A stretch of DNA of 64,000 bases from Chiua virens (taxonomy: Eukaryota > Basidiomycota > Agaricomycetes > Boletales > Boletaceae). Every line of letters starts with the position of its first letter. Positions within the stretch are counted from its first letter, which is position 1. Positions 11,745 through 23,484 of the stretch are shown one piece after another. The stretch covers positions 388,008-452,007 of the forward strand of contig JAHNUO010000026.1 in the NCBI GenBank assembly GCA_019787685.1, given 5' to 3'. The translations under genes and the position numbers were made by a program. The notes beneath the pieces are model-generated. The model saw nothing but the letters and a program-made list of their open reading frames with translations, was not told the origin of the DNA and searched no databases.

Positions 11745-14700
11745 TTGGCGTCGCGCTGACAGAGACGTGCGATTTCAGCGGGTATCCGTGCACTCTAAGG
11801 CTACACTAGTGGCCAAACGGGTCTCCGTCAAGGCGGTCATGGTTGGGTACGTCATTGACTATCGGAACCACGAAGTAATGTTAACAAATGCCTTGTAGGT
11901 CGAGATCGCCGATATGGTTACTACGATCATTGATTCAGTTAATCTGAGCCTTTACGGCAAGATATTGGGACGTGGTTGACTACGCACTAACAAATCATTG
12001 TTCGGATACTACAAACCTGCCTGCTTCAAACCTTTTCATCACTCGAACTAACAAAATTACAATTACAATACTTGAATCCATCTCAACAATTCATATAACG
12101 TGCCTCCCTAGACCTGCCAAACTGCATTCGGTCCTCGAGTGTCTCCAAATACGTCGGGCCTGGAGATGAGAATCTCGTATACAGGTCCTTCAGAGTTTCG
12201 CTGAGATTGGCGTGGCCCTTAAGGAAAGGATACGTGTTTTCATCAAGACCACCTGCATATATACGGAAACACATGTCTTCACCATCCTTGCCAGGGTCTA
12301 GCGTGGCCTCCAGTGGCGATGCTTCCACGTCGAAGTCAACCAACACGGCGATATAGGGGGGGCCGTGGTAGTCCGGGGCAATACTCTTATGGCCTCGCTT
12401 GATCTTACTGGGACGCTGAGAGCGGTTTCGAGCCTTGTCTGAAATGAGAATATGGGATATTCCCTGATGGTTGAAACCCGGTTTGAAGTACATGGGAATC
12501 ACTTTGTCAATCATGGGCTGCCGATGACAACACTGGATAGCGCTTGTTCGTACCCAGTGACTCGCAGTCCAATCATCGATGCTATGGATGAGATCAGCGC
12601 TGCCTTCAGCTCGGGCACCATGCATGTAACTCACGACAGTAGCTGCTCGTCCTCTCCCCAGGGTGTGATATCGAAACCCATCGAAACCCAGTGGGAAAAG
12701 TTGATATATGCATTCTCAAACTCCTTCCTCGCTCCTGGCACGGCGTTCCAGACTTGCGGCCCTAAAAAGAACTCTAGGAATTCGGTGACTGGCACTGGAT
12801 GACAGTCCAGGAGCTTGCTTGTATCGACAACAACCCTCTTGGGCTCGCGAACAAACAAATCCTTGGCCAGGAGCCAGAGAAAACGGCCGACTAGCTCCCC
12901 AGTATCCCCAACGTTCACCACGCCATCCTTGGCCATCAATGCCAGACTGGTGAAAGCGTAAACCAAGTTGTCGTCGCTGTGTAGCACGATGGCAGCAGCG
13001 CACGATAGAATGGGCTCTGAGGGATAGGTGGTGTAGTTCCAGACTCGATCCTCGGTGGTCTTCATGCATACACGAAGATGACTTGCAACCAGATCCTTGG
13101 CGTAACGAACAGCGTCACGGTGACCAAAAGTGATGTCGAGACTGAATCTTTGAGCGAGTACGGCGAAAGCCTGATGGTCGATCCGTAGGTCAAAGGCCGC
13201 CATTCCGACTCCGCACAGTTTCTGTCCAGTCAAATCAAGGATGCCTGAAAGGGAGGTATTGTTGTTTTCCGACAGTGACATCCATCTGTGAATAATTAAC
13301 GGACGCAAAACACAAAAATAAAAAATAAGTACGCACAATGGACGGCCATATTTAATTATATGTTCCCCAGTTGCAACATCATCTTGCAGAGCATCCTTGA
13401 GCGATGGAGCATGCTGATCCCATCCAAGCTGTATAAATGGCGGGAAACGTAGTTGTCCCTCTATAGCCACCCTTTGGGAGGGAACTGGGATCACTTTAAT
13501 GAAGAACACAACAAACGAATAGTGTCACGTACACAGTGTTTGAGGGGACGGATAGTGTACAGCTCTCGACATGGTTGATGCGAACACAACCCAGACTGGA
13601 TGCATCAACTTGGAATATTCCTTGATGGCCTGGAGTAACACCGTTTCCAGAACTGAATCGGAAATCCGGGTTTCATGTAATACATGAGCCTCATCAAGGG
13701 CAATCACCAGCCTGGGTTGGTTCTGCCTCGCCGATATCCTTCCAGCCACCAACTTCTTGTAGTACTCCTCCATGATCTTGGTGGGCGAGGACGAAGACAT
13801 TTCTCTTAGGACCTTCGAGTAGCGATGTGACAATGAAATTTATTTCGAGAATCCGCCATGCTCACCTTGCCAAATTCATCTTGTAACTCTAGAAAAAACT
13901 GGGTACGAGCGATGTTTCCGATGTCGCGCATATTTTCACACCAATCGAGGGTCCATGGCAACCTGCCAAGGACTTTGAAGACCGCTGCGAAAAATGCACG
14001 ACATCGCGTAGAGTACTCCCGTTCAGTGTTGCAATATGCCGTAAGAATGTTTGCAGGTATATCATCCCGGGGAGGATCTCCTTGGGTGTCTCCTTGGGCG
14101 TCTTCTGGGGATCGGATGTTCATGTATAGTACGCAAACATCCTTTTTTCCGAGCTGCATGGAAGCGTACGTGTCAACTCCATCGTCAGGCACGATGTGAG
14201 ATTTACCTCAAGCATTAAACGCGTCTTTCCACAACCCGAGCTCTGGACTACGGAGCAAAACTTGCCATAATACTGGTTTGGATGATTGTTGAATGCCTTG
14301 TCATTGTGCTCGAGATAGTTGAAAAATGCTTCGAGGGCATCGCCTCGGAAAGGGCGACTCAAAGCAGCCCTCAATTTACTGAGGCGCTCCGGGGAAATAT
14401 TTTCTATGGATGTCAACATAAGGACAGGTCCACACTGGCAGAGAAACTTGAACTCACGTCGTACTGTAGCGGGTTGAAGAATGGCTACAGATGATGAGGA
14501 AGTTAATTAAAAGATAACGACGTGCAAGCGTGATTAATGGGTACCGAGTCTGCGAATGTTGCGGTATGACTTTTCTTTCCAAGCACTCTCTATCTCAGAC
14601 TTCATCCAGGAGTGATCCTTCAAGAGGTTCTTCTGGCTCCGAGGGTCGGCATACTTACGATCCAGTCGAGGGTCCTTCTCAATTATGGCATCGAGCACTA

Positions 14701-15315
14701 GGAGCAGTTCTCCGAGTGATGGGTTCGCTCGCCACTCTACTTTGTCTTCGGCCAGAACCTGTTGCACCTCCTCATCCATTCGACGATGATCACCATCGTT
14801 GGAGCTGTCATCCTGGATAAGGTCACGGGAAGAAGAAGGCGTCATATCGAGGAAGCTAAGCGAGTCGGGATTAGGGGCATGTTAGGGATCAACTCAGATC
14901 AAATATTTGCCAAGTAATTCCCACGCAACTCCGATTGGCTCTCTTTTCTTTCAGGGATGTGAATATTGGATCTGCTTCCACATGGAACGGAGGTGTGGAC
15001 CACACCTCTGACCGTGTGGGAGGGTTTGAGCGAGCACCACTGATTGTGATGCACCGACGATGCGACTGAGCCAACGGCAGCGGACGAGAGTTACTGACGT
15101 CGGCATGTTCGCCGGAGCTGAATCTCCGCTTGAACTCAGCCGCTGTGCCGGAGACGTCGCTTGGAGTTTGGAGTTAAAGTTGGAACCATGTCCCAATATC
15201 GCAGTGAGAACTGGCCGTGATTCAAGGCTTAGATAGAATCACCGCCAGCGATCTCGACCTATAACGCATTCGTTAGTATTACTTCGCGATGCTGATAGTC
15301 AATGACGTGACCACC
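11745..15315 (-). mobile_element. Repeat unit A: NTPase-nuclease gene with inverted flanks
   Basis: Unit A is the minus-strand copy of a three-copy repeat (B at 23485-27500, C at 40640-45212). Its downstream side (12080 down to about 11745) matches, as reverse complement, the 3' flank of B (26670-27030). Its upstream side contains the promoter block shared with C (about 14850-15175 versus 40650-40980) and then, at 15183-15315, a second piece of the same 3' flank in the opposite orientation (AACCATGTCCCAATATCGCA onward). The gene is thus bracketed by inverted copies. No transposase is encoded and I found no clear target-site duplication, so mobility is inferred from copy number and architecture only. 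Confidence 0.6.
12083..14845 (-). CDS. P-loop NTPase with C-terminal nuclease-like domain, copy A
   Basis: This is the same gene as copy B, with all seven introns at matching places. From 14845: an acidic N-terminus (MTPSSSRDLIQDD), a helical segment, then Walker A as KFCSVVQSSGCGKTRLMLE, a Walker B-like strand RLVIALDEAHVLHETR, a sensor-like VWVVFASTMSR, and the conserved FPPFIQLGWDQHAP motif. The C-terminal exon contains AIQCCHRQPMIDKVIPMYF and SHILISDKAR, and the stop lies at 12083-12085. The 128-codon frame at 14192-13806 differs from copy B by only two residues. Relatives are abundant in Agaricomycetes, and the NTPase plus PD-(D/E)XK-like layout recalls Crinkler-type proteins. The function is unknown. 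Confidence 0.75.
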
Positions 15316-16387
15316 TTGAGTCACGGACCCTTTGACGCACCTCGATTAGCTTTTCAATTTCATTTTATGTTTCGATTTATGCTTTCGTTTTCCAAAAAGT
15401 CTCGGTGGAGGGCATGACACAACCACCATGGAACTATGAATCATGATTGATCATTGGACCAAGTTCAATCTCTGCCCTAACTTTGAGTGGGTCATGTGAG
15501 CTACAAGACATGTGACTCGGACTGCTCGGACGTCCGGACTCCGGAAAGCTCATTTTCCAGATGCCGGCCCCTCCAAATTGCAGACGGCCGTGGAAACGCG
15601 TTTAGCCCGGGATTGGTCGATCGCGCCGGCGGGTGCATGTATAGTTCAGGCAGTAATAGGACAAATCACCCCCGTCGTTCGCACCCCACTTATCACATGT
15701 GACATCACCTCATATTGGAGACAACAGTACTTGCGTCATGTTATTTTCGGTCGACCGTTGTGATGTGTTGTAAGAGGACGAACCCCTACGTAGTGGTCTG
15801 TGTTTTCGTATGGACACATGTATGTTACCGAGTCTGTTCGCTCAGTCGTGTATATAATGGGGCCGCTCCGCTCGTCGCGCCTCCTTTCCCCTGGCATCGA
15901 ACTGGTCTTTCCCATCGTCCAACGTCGTGTGACATCCGTGGGCTTGGTGTTCGTGACATGATGTCAGTGATTGGTGGGCCTGGCGCAAACGGGTGTCCCA
16001 AACTGGTCATCCGGGGTTTCGGATGACTCCACCCGATCACGTCGACGTCCAAGTTCAATGGAACGTGTCCAACTGGACAATGTACACTCACGCATCATGA
16101 TGCCCGGCAGAACACGCATTGGATGTGACACTCGACGCCTCGTTGTTATGTAACTCACATGATAGGTTAACATCATGAGAAGTGCGAACGATTGAATCAC
16201 CGTCGGGCGGGTGGTATATATACAGAATCAAACCTGGACAGCTGGGTCTTACTTCCTCTCTCGCTCCTCGCCCTCGTCCCAACAACTTGAACGAGGCCTC
16301 GGCGACCCAGCACTAGGAACCCGCCGACGTCACGAAGCGCTCTGAATCCAAGAAGTCTAGAACTAACCTGTGCTAGCAGTAAGAATC
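15316..16387. other. Intergenic upstream of the MFS gene
   Basis: About 1.07 kb with no protein-like frame. It holds the promoter of the transporter (see the TATA box entry) and a second TATATAA-like run near 15850 without an obvious gene behind it. Confidence 0.5.
16215..16222 (+). promoter_or_regulatory. TATA box of the MFS transporter gene
   Basis: TATATATA occurs 166 bp upstream of the start codon at 16388, followed by a pyrimidine-rich CTTCCTCTCTCGCTCC stretch that is typical around fungal transcription starts. Confidence 0.5.
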
Positions 16388-18761
16388 ATGGCCGACACCA
16401 GCCTCACCGACAAGGAACACCCCACGCACATCGAAAATGGCGGCGGCGCGCCGCAGAAGTCGGAACACGCCCCGGACATGTTCAACCCCGCGGTCGACGT
16501 CTCAGGCGTCGACACGCAGAAGCTGATGCGCAAGGTGGATTCGCGTACGATCCCCTGGTTAGCATTTTTGTACCTTCTCGCGTTCCTCGACCGGACGAGT
16601 ATCGGGAATGCCAAGGTGCGTCGCTCGCTCCGTGTGTGCCGCGGATGCTCGGGGTTGACTCGACGGCGTAGTTGTATAGCATGGAAACAGACTTGCATCT
16701 GACGGACACGCAATACTTACTCTCGTTGACAATCTTTTTCATCTCGTATGCCATTTTCGAGGTGCGTGCGTTTGATGTGTGTGACGTCGTTGGGCTCAAA
16801 TCGGATTCAGGTCCCGTCCAATGTCATTTTGAAGCGTTTGCGGCCGTCTGTCTGGTTATCGATCCTGATGGTGTTGTGGGGTGTCATGATGGTATGCATT
16901 CGATAATGATCACACGGCGGATCTGATCCAATCCTTAATACAGACGGTGCAAGGTCTCGTTTCGAATTTCAGCGGTCTTATGGGTACGTGATTGCGGTGC
17001 AATAGATACATGGTGGTTTTATATCGAGTCGTCCGATAGCGATTCGGTGGATGCTCGGTATGTTCGAGGCAGGACTGTTTCCGGGCGTCACCTACTACCT
17101 TTCGTGGTGCGTATTCGCCTGTCGGATCACACGACATTGAGCTCATGTCCGGCAATGGCAGTTGGTACAAGCGCAGTGAGTTCGGGGTCAGGATCGCTAT
17201 CTTTTTCTCCGCCGCGACCGTGTCGGGTGCGTTCGGTGGTCTCCTTGCGGTAAGGATCCATGCCTCCCGTCCACGGATCGACTCTGACTCCCAATGCAGG
17301 CTGGGATCTCCAAAATGAATGGGATCGGTGGTAAAGCAGCCTGGCAGTGGATATTCATTCTCGAGGGTCTTGCGACGGTCGTTGCAGGCACCTTGTCCTT
17401 TTGGATCATCGTTGATTTCCCCGACGACGCCAAATTCCTCACCGAGGCGGAGCGCACGGTCGTCATCCGGCGTCTTCAGGGGGATGATCAACTTAGTGCC
17501 GCTGGCGAGCGTCTCCGGTGGAAAAACATCGTGGCGAGCTTGGCAGATTGGAAGACATACCTTTATAGTACGTCTGTCTCACGTCTGTGGGAGGGAACTG
17601 AACGCATGTGATCTAGTCATCGTATACTCTGGGGCTGACATGCCTTTGTACGCCTTTGCGTTGTTTTTGCCGAGTATTATTTCCGAGGTACGTTTTCGTC
17701 TTTCGAGCTCGGTTTCTCTTTCGGTTCCTCACGCGAATTCGCTTCCGTTGCTGACAGCTGGGTGAATTGATGCCACATTTAGTGTTTTTGAGGATCAGAT
17801 TACTGATAGCATGTAGGTTTCGAGGCGACTGCAGCCAACTTGTTGACGATACCCGTCTACGTGGCAGCGTGTATCGTCACCTGCGTCGTCGGTTTGCTCG
17901 CTGACCGTTATGGGAACCGTGGCTTGTTCAATCTGTAGGTCTCTCGACACTCTTCTTCGATTTTCGGCTCAGGTGTGCGTTTGATATGCACATATTACAG
18001 GGGATGCCTCGTCATCGGTACGTAATTTAGATTGCATGACACCTGTTGCCTAGGGATGCGGGTTCATCTCGCTTCAGCTGCAGTGGGGTACATAATATTG
18101 CTTAGTTCTCGCAACGCGACACTCTCGTACGTCGCCGTATATTTAGCCGCCTGGTGAGTACACGTGATTCGATAGATCTACCCGTCCTCATTATTTGCAG
18201 TGGCATCTACCCATGTATTCGTACGTATCGTGTCCACCGTGCATAACGTGTTCATTCACCGGAGACGACGGACGCGAATAGCTAACACAGCGTGCGTACA
18301 TGTTTCAGATCTAAGATCGCCTAGAAAGAGTGCTGATCCGTACGTCCACAACATAGGGCGTGGGTGGGGAATAACGTCGAAGGGTCTTACAAGCGCAGTG
18401 TTTCCCTCGCGATGGTCATCTCCGTGTATGTCACACACCCAGAACGCCGCTGAGGCTGACCGTACGTTTTAGGGGAAACATTCAGGGTGCGATCAGTTCG
18501 AATGTTTACCGTGCGAACCAGACGCCGTGGTATCCGCTGGGACACGGGCTGGTGTTGATGTACATTTGCTTTGGGCTGATCTCGACGGTCGTTGTGAGGT
18601 TTTGGCTCAAGGCGGAGAACGCACGGCGGGATCGCGGGGAGAGGGATGAGATCATCGAAGGTTATGAAGGGGGTTTGGAGGCGAACGGGGTGTTTGAGAG
18701 TGTAGAAGACGCCAAGAGGGAGAAAGGCGATCGATGGAGCGGGTATCGGTATACCCTGTGA
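16388..18761 (+). CDS. MFS transporter, anion:cation symporter (Dal5/Tna1-like) family
   Basis: This is a 12-helix plasma-membrane carrier of the family that takes up organic anions such as allantoate or nicotinate. After a hydrophilic N-terminus (ATG 16388, MADTSLTDKEHP) comes the hallmark helix-1 motif LAFLYLLAFLDRTSIGNAK. Later exons give YLLSLTIFFISYAIFE, IRWMLGMFEAGLFPGVTYYL, AWQWIFILEGLATVVAGTLS with IIVDFPDDAKFLTEAER, VYSGADMPLYAFALFLPSII, and the last-helix segment LGHGLVLMYICFGLISTVVV. The tail ends DRWSGYRYTL at 18761. The gene is cut into roughly a dozen exons by introns of 50-70 nt, as is usual for the family in basidiomycetes. The family assignment is secure; the substrate cannot be read from sequence. 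Confidence 0.9.
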
Positions 18762-19692
18762 GGGTGTCAGAAGGAGGCGTAAATACAACCGCGCCTCGCG
18801 GTCGAATGGGGTCACCCATGTCTCCGTGGAAACGACGGTGGAATATCCTCGGTGAGAAAGAGGTAGTCAGGTGGTCGCATCGCATGGATGATTGGTGATG
18901 ACACGGAGATTAAGCTGACTTACGCGAAAGACAGATGATTGTGGCCAGGAACGCACAAGAACCGTTCAACGGGCCCGTTCGAGCCTGAGGCCTGAGGCCT
19001 GAGGATCTGAGTCGATTCCGAAAGATGGGCAGTTTGATCGCCTTTTGCCGTTGACTGCGGAACAGAACTGCTCAAGTGCTCAGATCAGAATGGTCCTGAG
19101 TCATGTGCGGTGACGATGGATTATATTTGCAGTGCACAGATCTAAACGATCAATCGACCACCATTGGGAGTGGGACCAACACACAGCTTGTTCGGATCCA
19201 CTGCAACTCGCTGTGGATGAGTGAGGCTAGGCGATGATAACAGTGGGGAGTGGTGGCGCCTGAACATGAAAAGGATAATGTGCCCAATCTGATCTGATCA
19301 AGGCAGTTCACTGTCACCGACGAATTATGAATCGGAAATGATGTGATTACGAGGGGCAATCTAGCGCTTTCGAGTCCATTGGGTGGGTGTTTTCTCTGGC
19401 TGTGGGCCACGGCGAACGCGGGTTTGACTCTTTGTGGGACAATGGGGTGTATAATTAACAACCAACGTTCCCGGCGTCGTCGTCAGAAATGATGAGTGGA
19501 CCAGTTGAGATTTGAGATAGCCGCTTAACGCCGCACCTGCCCTAAACATGGCAGACCCTTTTTCGTAATTTAAAAACCGACCTTGTCCTGACGTGGCCAA
19601 GTAAACTTCCCTTCCGTTTCTCTTATACCCCACACCCGCAAACCTTCATCTCTGTGTTTTAGTAGTCTCGCCATCAAAAATTCAAAATCAGA
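18762..19692. other. Intergenic, nothing recognised
   Basis: About 930 bp between the transporter and the next plus-strand gene. The only structured item is a short triplicate of CCTGAGG at 18984-19004. Confidence 0.5.
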
Positions 19693-20544
19693 ATGGGTCG
19701 CCCTCTTTATTCGCGCGCGTTCAAGTCCACCCCTGCAGTGCGGGATCCAGAACCGCCCATCTATGAACGGTGGTCGCTTCTCAATGCCTTTGACCCCGAC
19801 TCGGACGAGTTCTTTGACAATGAAAACGCTGTGTACGAGGACTTTGTCGACCCCGTCACACCCGTAAACCCACCCACGGTAGAGGACGTGGTAGTAGAGG
19901 AAGAGGAGGAAGAAGAACGCGACATGTTGGTCGTTCGGATGGGCATCCCCGTGCGCAACGCCAGCCCGATCATGTCCGAGAGCAGTCTGAGCGACGACGA
20001 GGTCGAGAGCCCGCTCGCTGCTGGTGCTGAAGACCCCGCGCATCTCGTCGTGGATGCGTTCCACGATGTCAGGCAGATGCACAACGGGTACGCGCCGTTG
20101 GATATCGTGGACTCGGGCGTCCGGATCGGTTTTGCAAGACGTGCTGCCGAGGAAACGAGGACGGGTTCGCACATGTCCGAGTTACGGTTGTCGTATTCGA
20201 GACGGTTCACGCCGGTGCTGGCAAGGCGGATGGCGCCTTATCCACAACGTGATGAGTCGCTTGTGGTGCCCACGCCGAGCGCGCCTATTCCGGTACCTAG
20301 TACTCCACGTCGCTCTGCAGACCGTGTCGTACCGTCACCTTCTACGCCACCCTACCACACGCCTGCGGCACAGATCTCCATGTCTCCCCCGCCTGCCAGC
20401 ACTCCTAGACTCTACTCTTGGGCGCGCAACCCAAGTCACTCTGCTTCGCCGTCTTCTAGTGGCCCCTTTACAAACCTGCACGCCCGCACATCATACACAC
20501 ATCTTTCCCCCGCACTCATTCGTATCCGTGACGTAACTGTCTAA
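19693..20544 (+). CDS. Hypothetical protein, acidic N-half and Ser/Pro-rich C-half
   Basis: This is a single uninterrupted frame of 283 codons, rare in this intron-dense window. The start MGRPLYSRAFKSTP leads into an acidic stretch (DPDSDEFFDNENAVYEDF, then VVVEEEEEEER), a middle part DPAHLVVDAFHDVRQMHNGY, and a Pro/Ser/Thr-rich tail (VPSTPRRSADRVVPSPSTPP). There is no signal peptide, membrane segment or known domain. Codon use and the long open frame favour a real, probably disordered protein. A minus-strand frame of 200 codons overlaps it but has no supporting features. Confidence 0.6.
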   Translation: MGRPLYSRAFKSTPAVRDPEPPIYERWSLLNAFDPDSDEFFDNENAVYEDFVDPVTPVNPPTVEDVVVEEEEEEERDMLVVRMGIPVRNASPIMSESSLSDDEVESPLAAGAEDPAHLVVDAFHDVRQMHNGYAPLDIVDSGVRIGFARRAAEETRTGSHMSELRLSYSRRFTPVLARRMAPYPQRDESLVVPTPSAPIPVPSTPRRSADRVVPSPSTPPYHTPAAQISMSPPPASTPRLYSWARNPSHSASPSSSGPFTNLHARTSYTHLSPALIRIRDVTV

Positions 20545-20873
20545 CTCCGACCCGTTGCAACCCACTCAAATCTCCTCCATCTATGCGATCCCTTTTTCCG
20601 CATTTCTCTTGGGCTTTTGAGGGGCATTTTGCGCGCATCTACCTTCATTTAATTTTTTTTTGCTTCTTTTTTTCCGTACGCATAATCTAATCCACTCACT
20701 TATCCATCATATATACAGACTGCAAAGCATTACTGACACCTGCTTTGCTGTACCATCATGTGCCTTCTATAGTTCTTATGTTGCGGCAAGTGATTAGATT
20801 AGACTAGCTTTAGAGCTCGGAATCTCATTCGCTTTGCAATCTGTACATTTAACCTGTACGTGTCTTGATCAAA
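20545..20873. terminator. Convergent 3' region
   Basis: About 330 bp between the stops of two convergent genes, AT-rich with a T-run (20650-20675). It presumably serves as the 3' untranslated and polyadenylation region for both; no gene is seen. Confidence 0.4.
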
Positions 20874-22753
20874 TTAGCCCCACCTCGCGTCCCATTTGCC
20901 GATATTCTCGCCGATCGCCCATGTGGTTTTGTTCGTCAACTTTGATAGAATGAAGCAGACGGTGTCTTCCGCTTCTAGACCAGGTACTCTAAGAGGTGCT
21001 TCTTTCCCCGTGGACTCTGGCAGGTACGACACAGGCGTCACGAGATTAGAACGCAACGTGACAGCGATAAACGGCTTATCCGTGTTAGACGCCGACAAGG
21101 TCGACCTAGATGAGCGGTCGATGACGTGAGACGAGAAAAGAGAACGAGAACGACATACACGGCGGTATCTACCACAGATCGCACAAAGGCACTGCCCATG
21201 AGGCCTTTCCACTGCACACGCGTCACGTCGCCGACCGAGGCAGGCGAGGGCGCTTCATACACCGCGACGTACGGGTCGACGCGGTCGTTGGCGCATAACC
21301 TGGTGGGCATGTGAACACGTCAGCAACACGAACAAGACTGAACGTGCCTCTGTGCACCCAAACAAGCCATGCCGACCCATTCAAAGAGCGCTTCCAGGCG
21401 CTCGTCGTGCTCTTCTTTGGTTTCGTGTGCGGGCGCGTCCGAGGTGGACGCGGTGCGGGTGAGGTCGCCGACGTGGGGCACATACACATCTGCGTCATGT
21501 CGCACGCGGGCCGAAACGTCCTTGACCACGTGCGCCTCGGGGCTGTCGACGGGTCCTGACGACTCTGCACATCCACCCACCGTACCGGCGGCACATAAGA
21601 GACATCATCGAGAGAGAGCCAAGGAAAGGAAGCCACTGCGCACCATCGGCACTCACATACGCCACGCACCACCGCCCTCGTCCCGTTTCCTCTCTCACCC
21701 GATCCCAAACACCCAGCGCAGCCTTGTGCCGCACCGCCATCGCACTGCTCGTCGTCCCGCGCGTCAGCGGTACACAGATCACTGTGCTCAATGTCGTCCT
21801 CACGTCGTCGCACCGTGAGACGCGACGCACCGTATTGTTCTGGACAGCCTTTGAACGGGAGGCGTTTACCGACGACGCCGAGGCGTTCGTAGAGGGATTT
21901 TGAGACGCAGAGGGTGAGGGTGCCGCGTGGGTCGATGCACCACGTGTCGTCAGCGTCGCGTTGGACGGGGTGGGCTTTGAAGGGCCTGCGTGGCGTGTCA
22001 GTGAGGGTTCGAGATCAGGATGGTCGGGACGGACACGTTCGGGATGGGGAGGCGGGAAGCATACGCGTAGAGTTCGGAGAGGGTGAACTGGGTGGTCGAG
22101 TAGGTCGTTTTTAAAGAGGTGAATGGGTCATCCGGTGCGGTACGGGATGGAAAGACGATGTCGATCTATCCGCAAGGATGAGGATCCCGCACAAAGAATG
22201 ATGAAAAAGAAACAAACTTGCTGGACAAATGGATGCGACGTGACCAGTCGGTCCGTTAGTGGTGAAGGTAGTGTGCCAGTGCTCAACCTGATTCTCGATG
22301 TTGGCATCGTTTCGAGATTGTTGAGCAAGACAGCTTGTACAGCCACTACATAAATAAGGTAACCCCTAATTACTAGTTCTACTGATATCCAAGATCCATA
22401 TTGCTTCCGAATCGCAAGCCCGGTTGAAGATCTAGCCTCGATATCCCAAGACAGATGTCAAACATCCCCGCTACCTTCAACCTCCCCCCTGGGGTGCCTC
22501 GAGCACCTGTAGACGTCAGAGACTCCAGAAGATGTGCGAGGGCGACGAAGGACGGGGCTGACTCGGAGGCGCGAACAACCTTTTTTGCCAACCCCGAACG
22601 AGAGGTCATGGTGTAACATGAGATATCGATCGTTATCAGGGAAGAAATACAACGTATGGGTATTACATTGACCTGTGTGGCAGCCCAAGCACGAATAGAG
22701 GGCGGATGAGAGCAAGAAAAAGAAAAGACATTCAACGTACATTTAGACGCCAT
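20874..22753 (-). CDS. RNase P/MRP p40 (RPP40)-like protein
   Basis: RPP40 is a protein subunit of nuclear RNase P, which trims tRNA 5' leaders. Reading the minus strand, the pattern follows animal RPP40: RFFKAHPVQRDADDTWCIDP, GTLTLCVSKSLYERLGVVGK, HDERLEALFEWVGMACLGAQ, a PYVAVYEAPSPASVGDVTRV segment followed by WKGLMGSAFVRSVVD, and the C-terminus TTWAIGENIGKWDARWG, which aligns with the WLQMAVGAND end of the family. The stop lies at 20874-20876. Six or more introns are needed. The 5' end is uncertain; ATG 22753 (MASK, then an intron) is my best guess. A partial decayed copy lies at 8520-8950. The assignment rests on remembered family patterns. Confidence 0.68.
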
Positions 22754-23484
22754 TGCACTATATTTTAAGTCGCTGGGCTCTCGCCCACAATTCGATCGAA
22801 ATCCCCGTTACTCTCGCCGAGCTGACCTGCTAGAAACGAAACACGAATATTATGTGGGTGAGAGCGTCCCAGTGCGATAGCATTTTCCAATTGCGCTGGG
22901 ATAAGGTGACAGAAGGATTGGCGCTCAATTGGGTGGGGGAGCCACCTTTGCAGTTGTCCAGTTCAACCCGAGCAAGGTCATGATGTAGCAGTTCAATACC
23001 CCTGGGGTCAATCTCTTTGCTGAAACGTCGCAAACTGCGACACAGGAAAGCAACAGATACTCACCCGTCCATGGATTAGACATAAAAATCAGGCATTTCA
23101 GTGCTATAGAACGTATAGGACTGTGAGAGAGCAACATGACAACACTACACCTTGCCCAACATGACAGTCAACGACATGAAAATGTCCGTGGATGAGCTCC
23201 GAGTTGTTCCAAAGTACAGGGTGCAATGAAAACATACTCCCACATGTTTAAGAGTTGTCGCCGCGGCAGGCGACCCCACCGACCAAAAGATGTGCTTGTG
23301 GGAAGGTCAGCTTGATCCAGTGCCGAGACAAGTTTTTGCTCTTGTATATTCAGCGTGGCTGGGACAGTATGTGTCCCGACTGAGTATGCGGCAATATAAG
23401 TCAATGTGATCGAGTTTTGAAAAATTCCTGCTTTCGTTTGAGTTTAACGTGTATACATACAGCCGCCGACAAGGTCACCGGTCC
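22754..23484. other. Intergenic between p40-like gene and unit B
   Basis: About 730 bp with short minus-strand frames only (largest 78 codons at 23404-23168). No domain is recognised and no gene is supported. Confidence 0.45.

Noticed and set aside
18984..19004. CCTGAGG triplicate as a regulatory site or minisatellite
   Set aside because: Only three 7-bp units with no link to a gene start; probably slippage.
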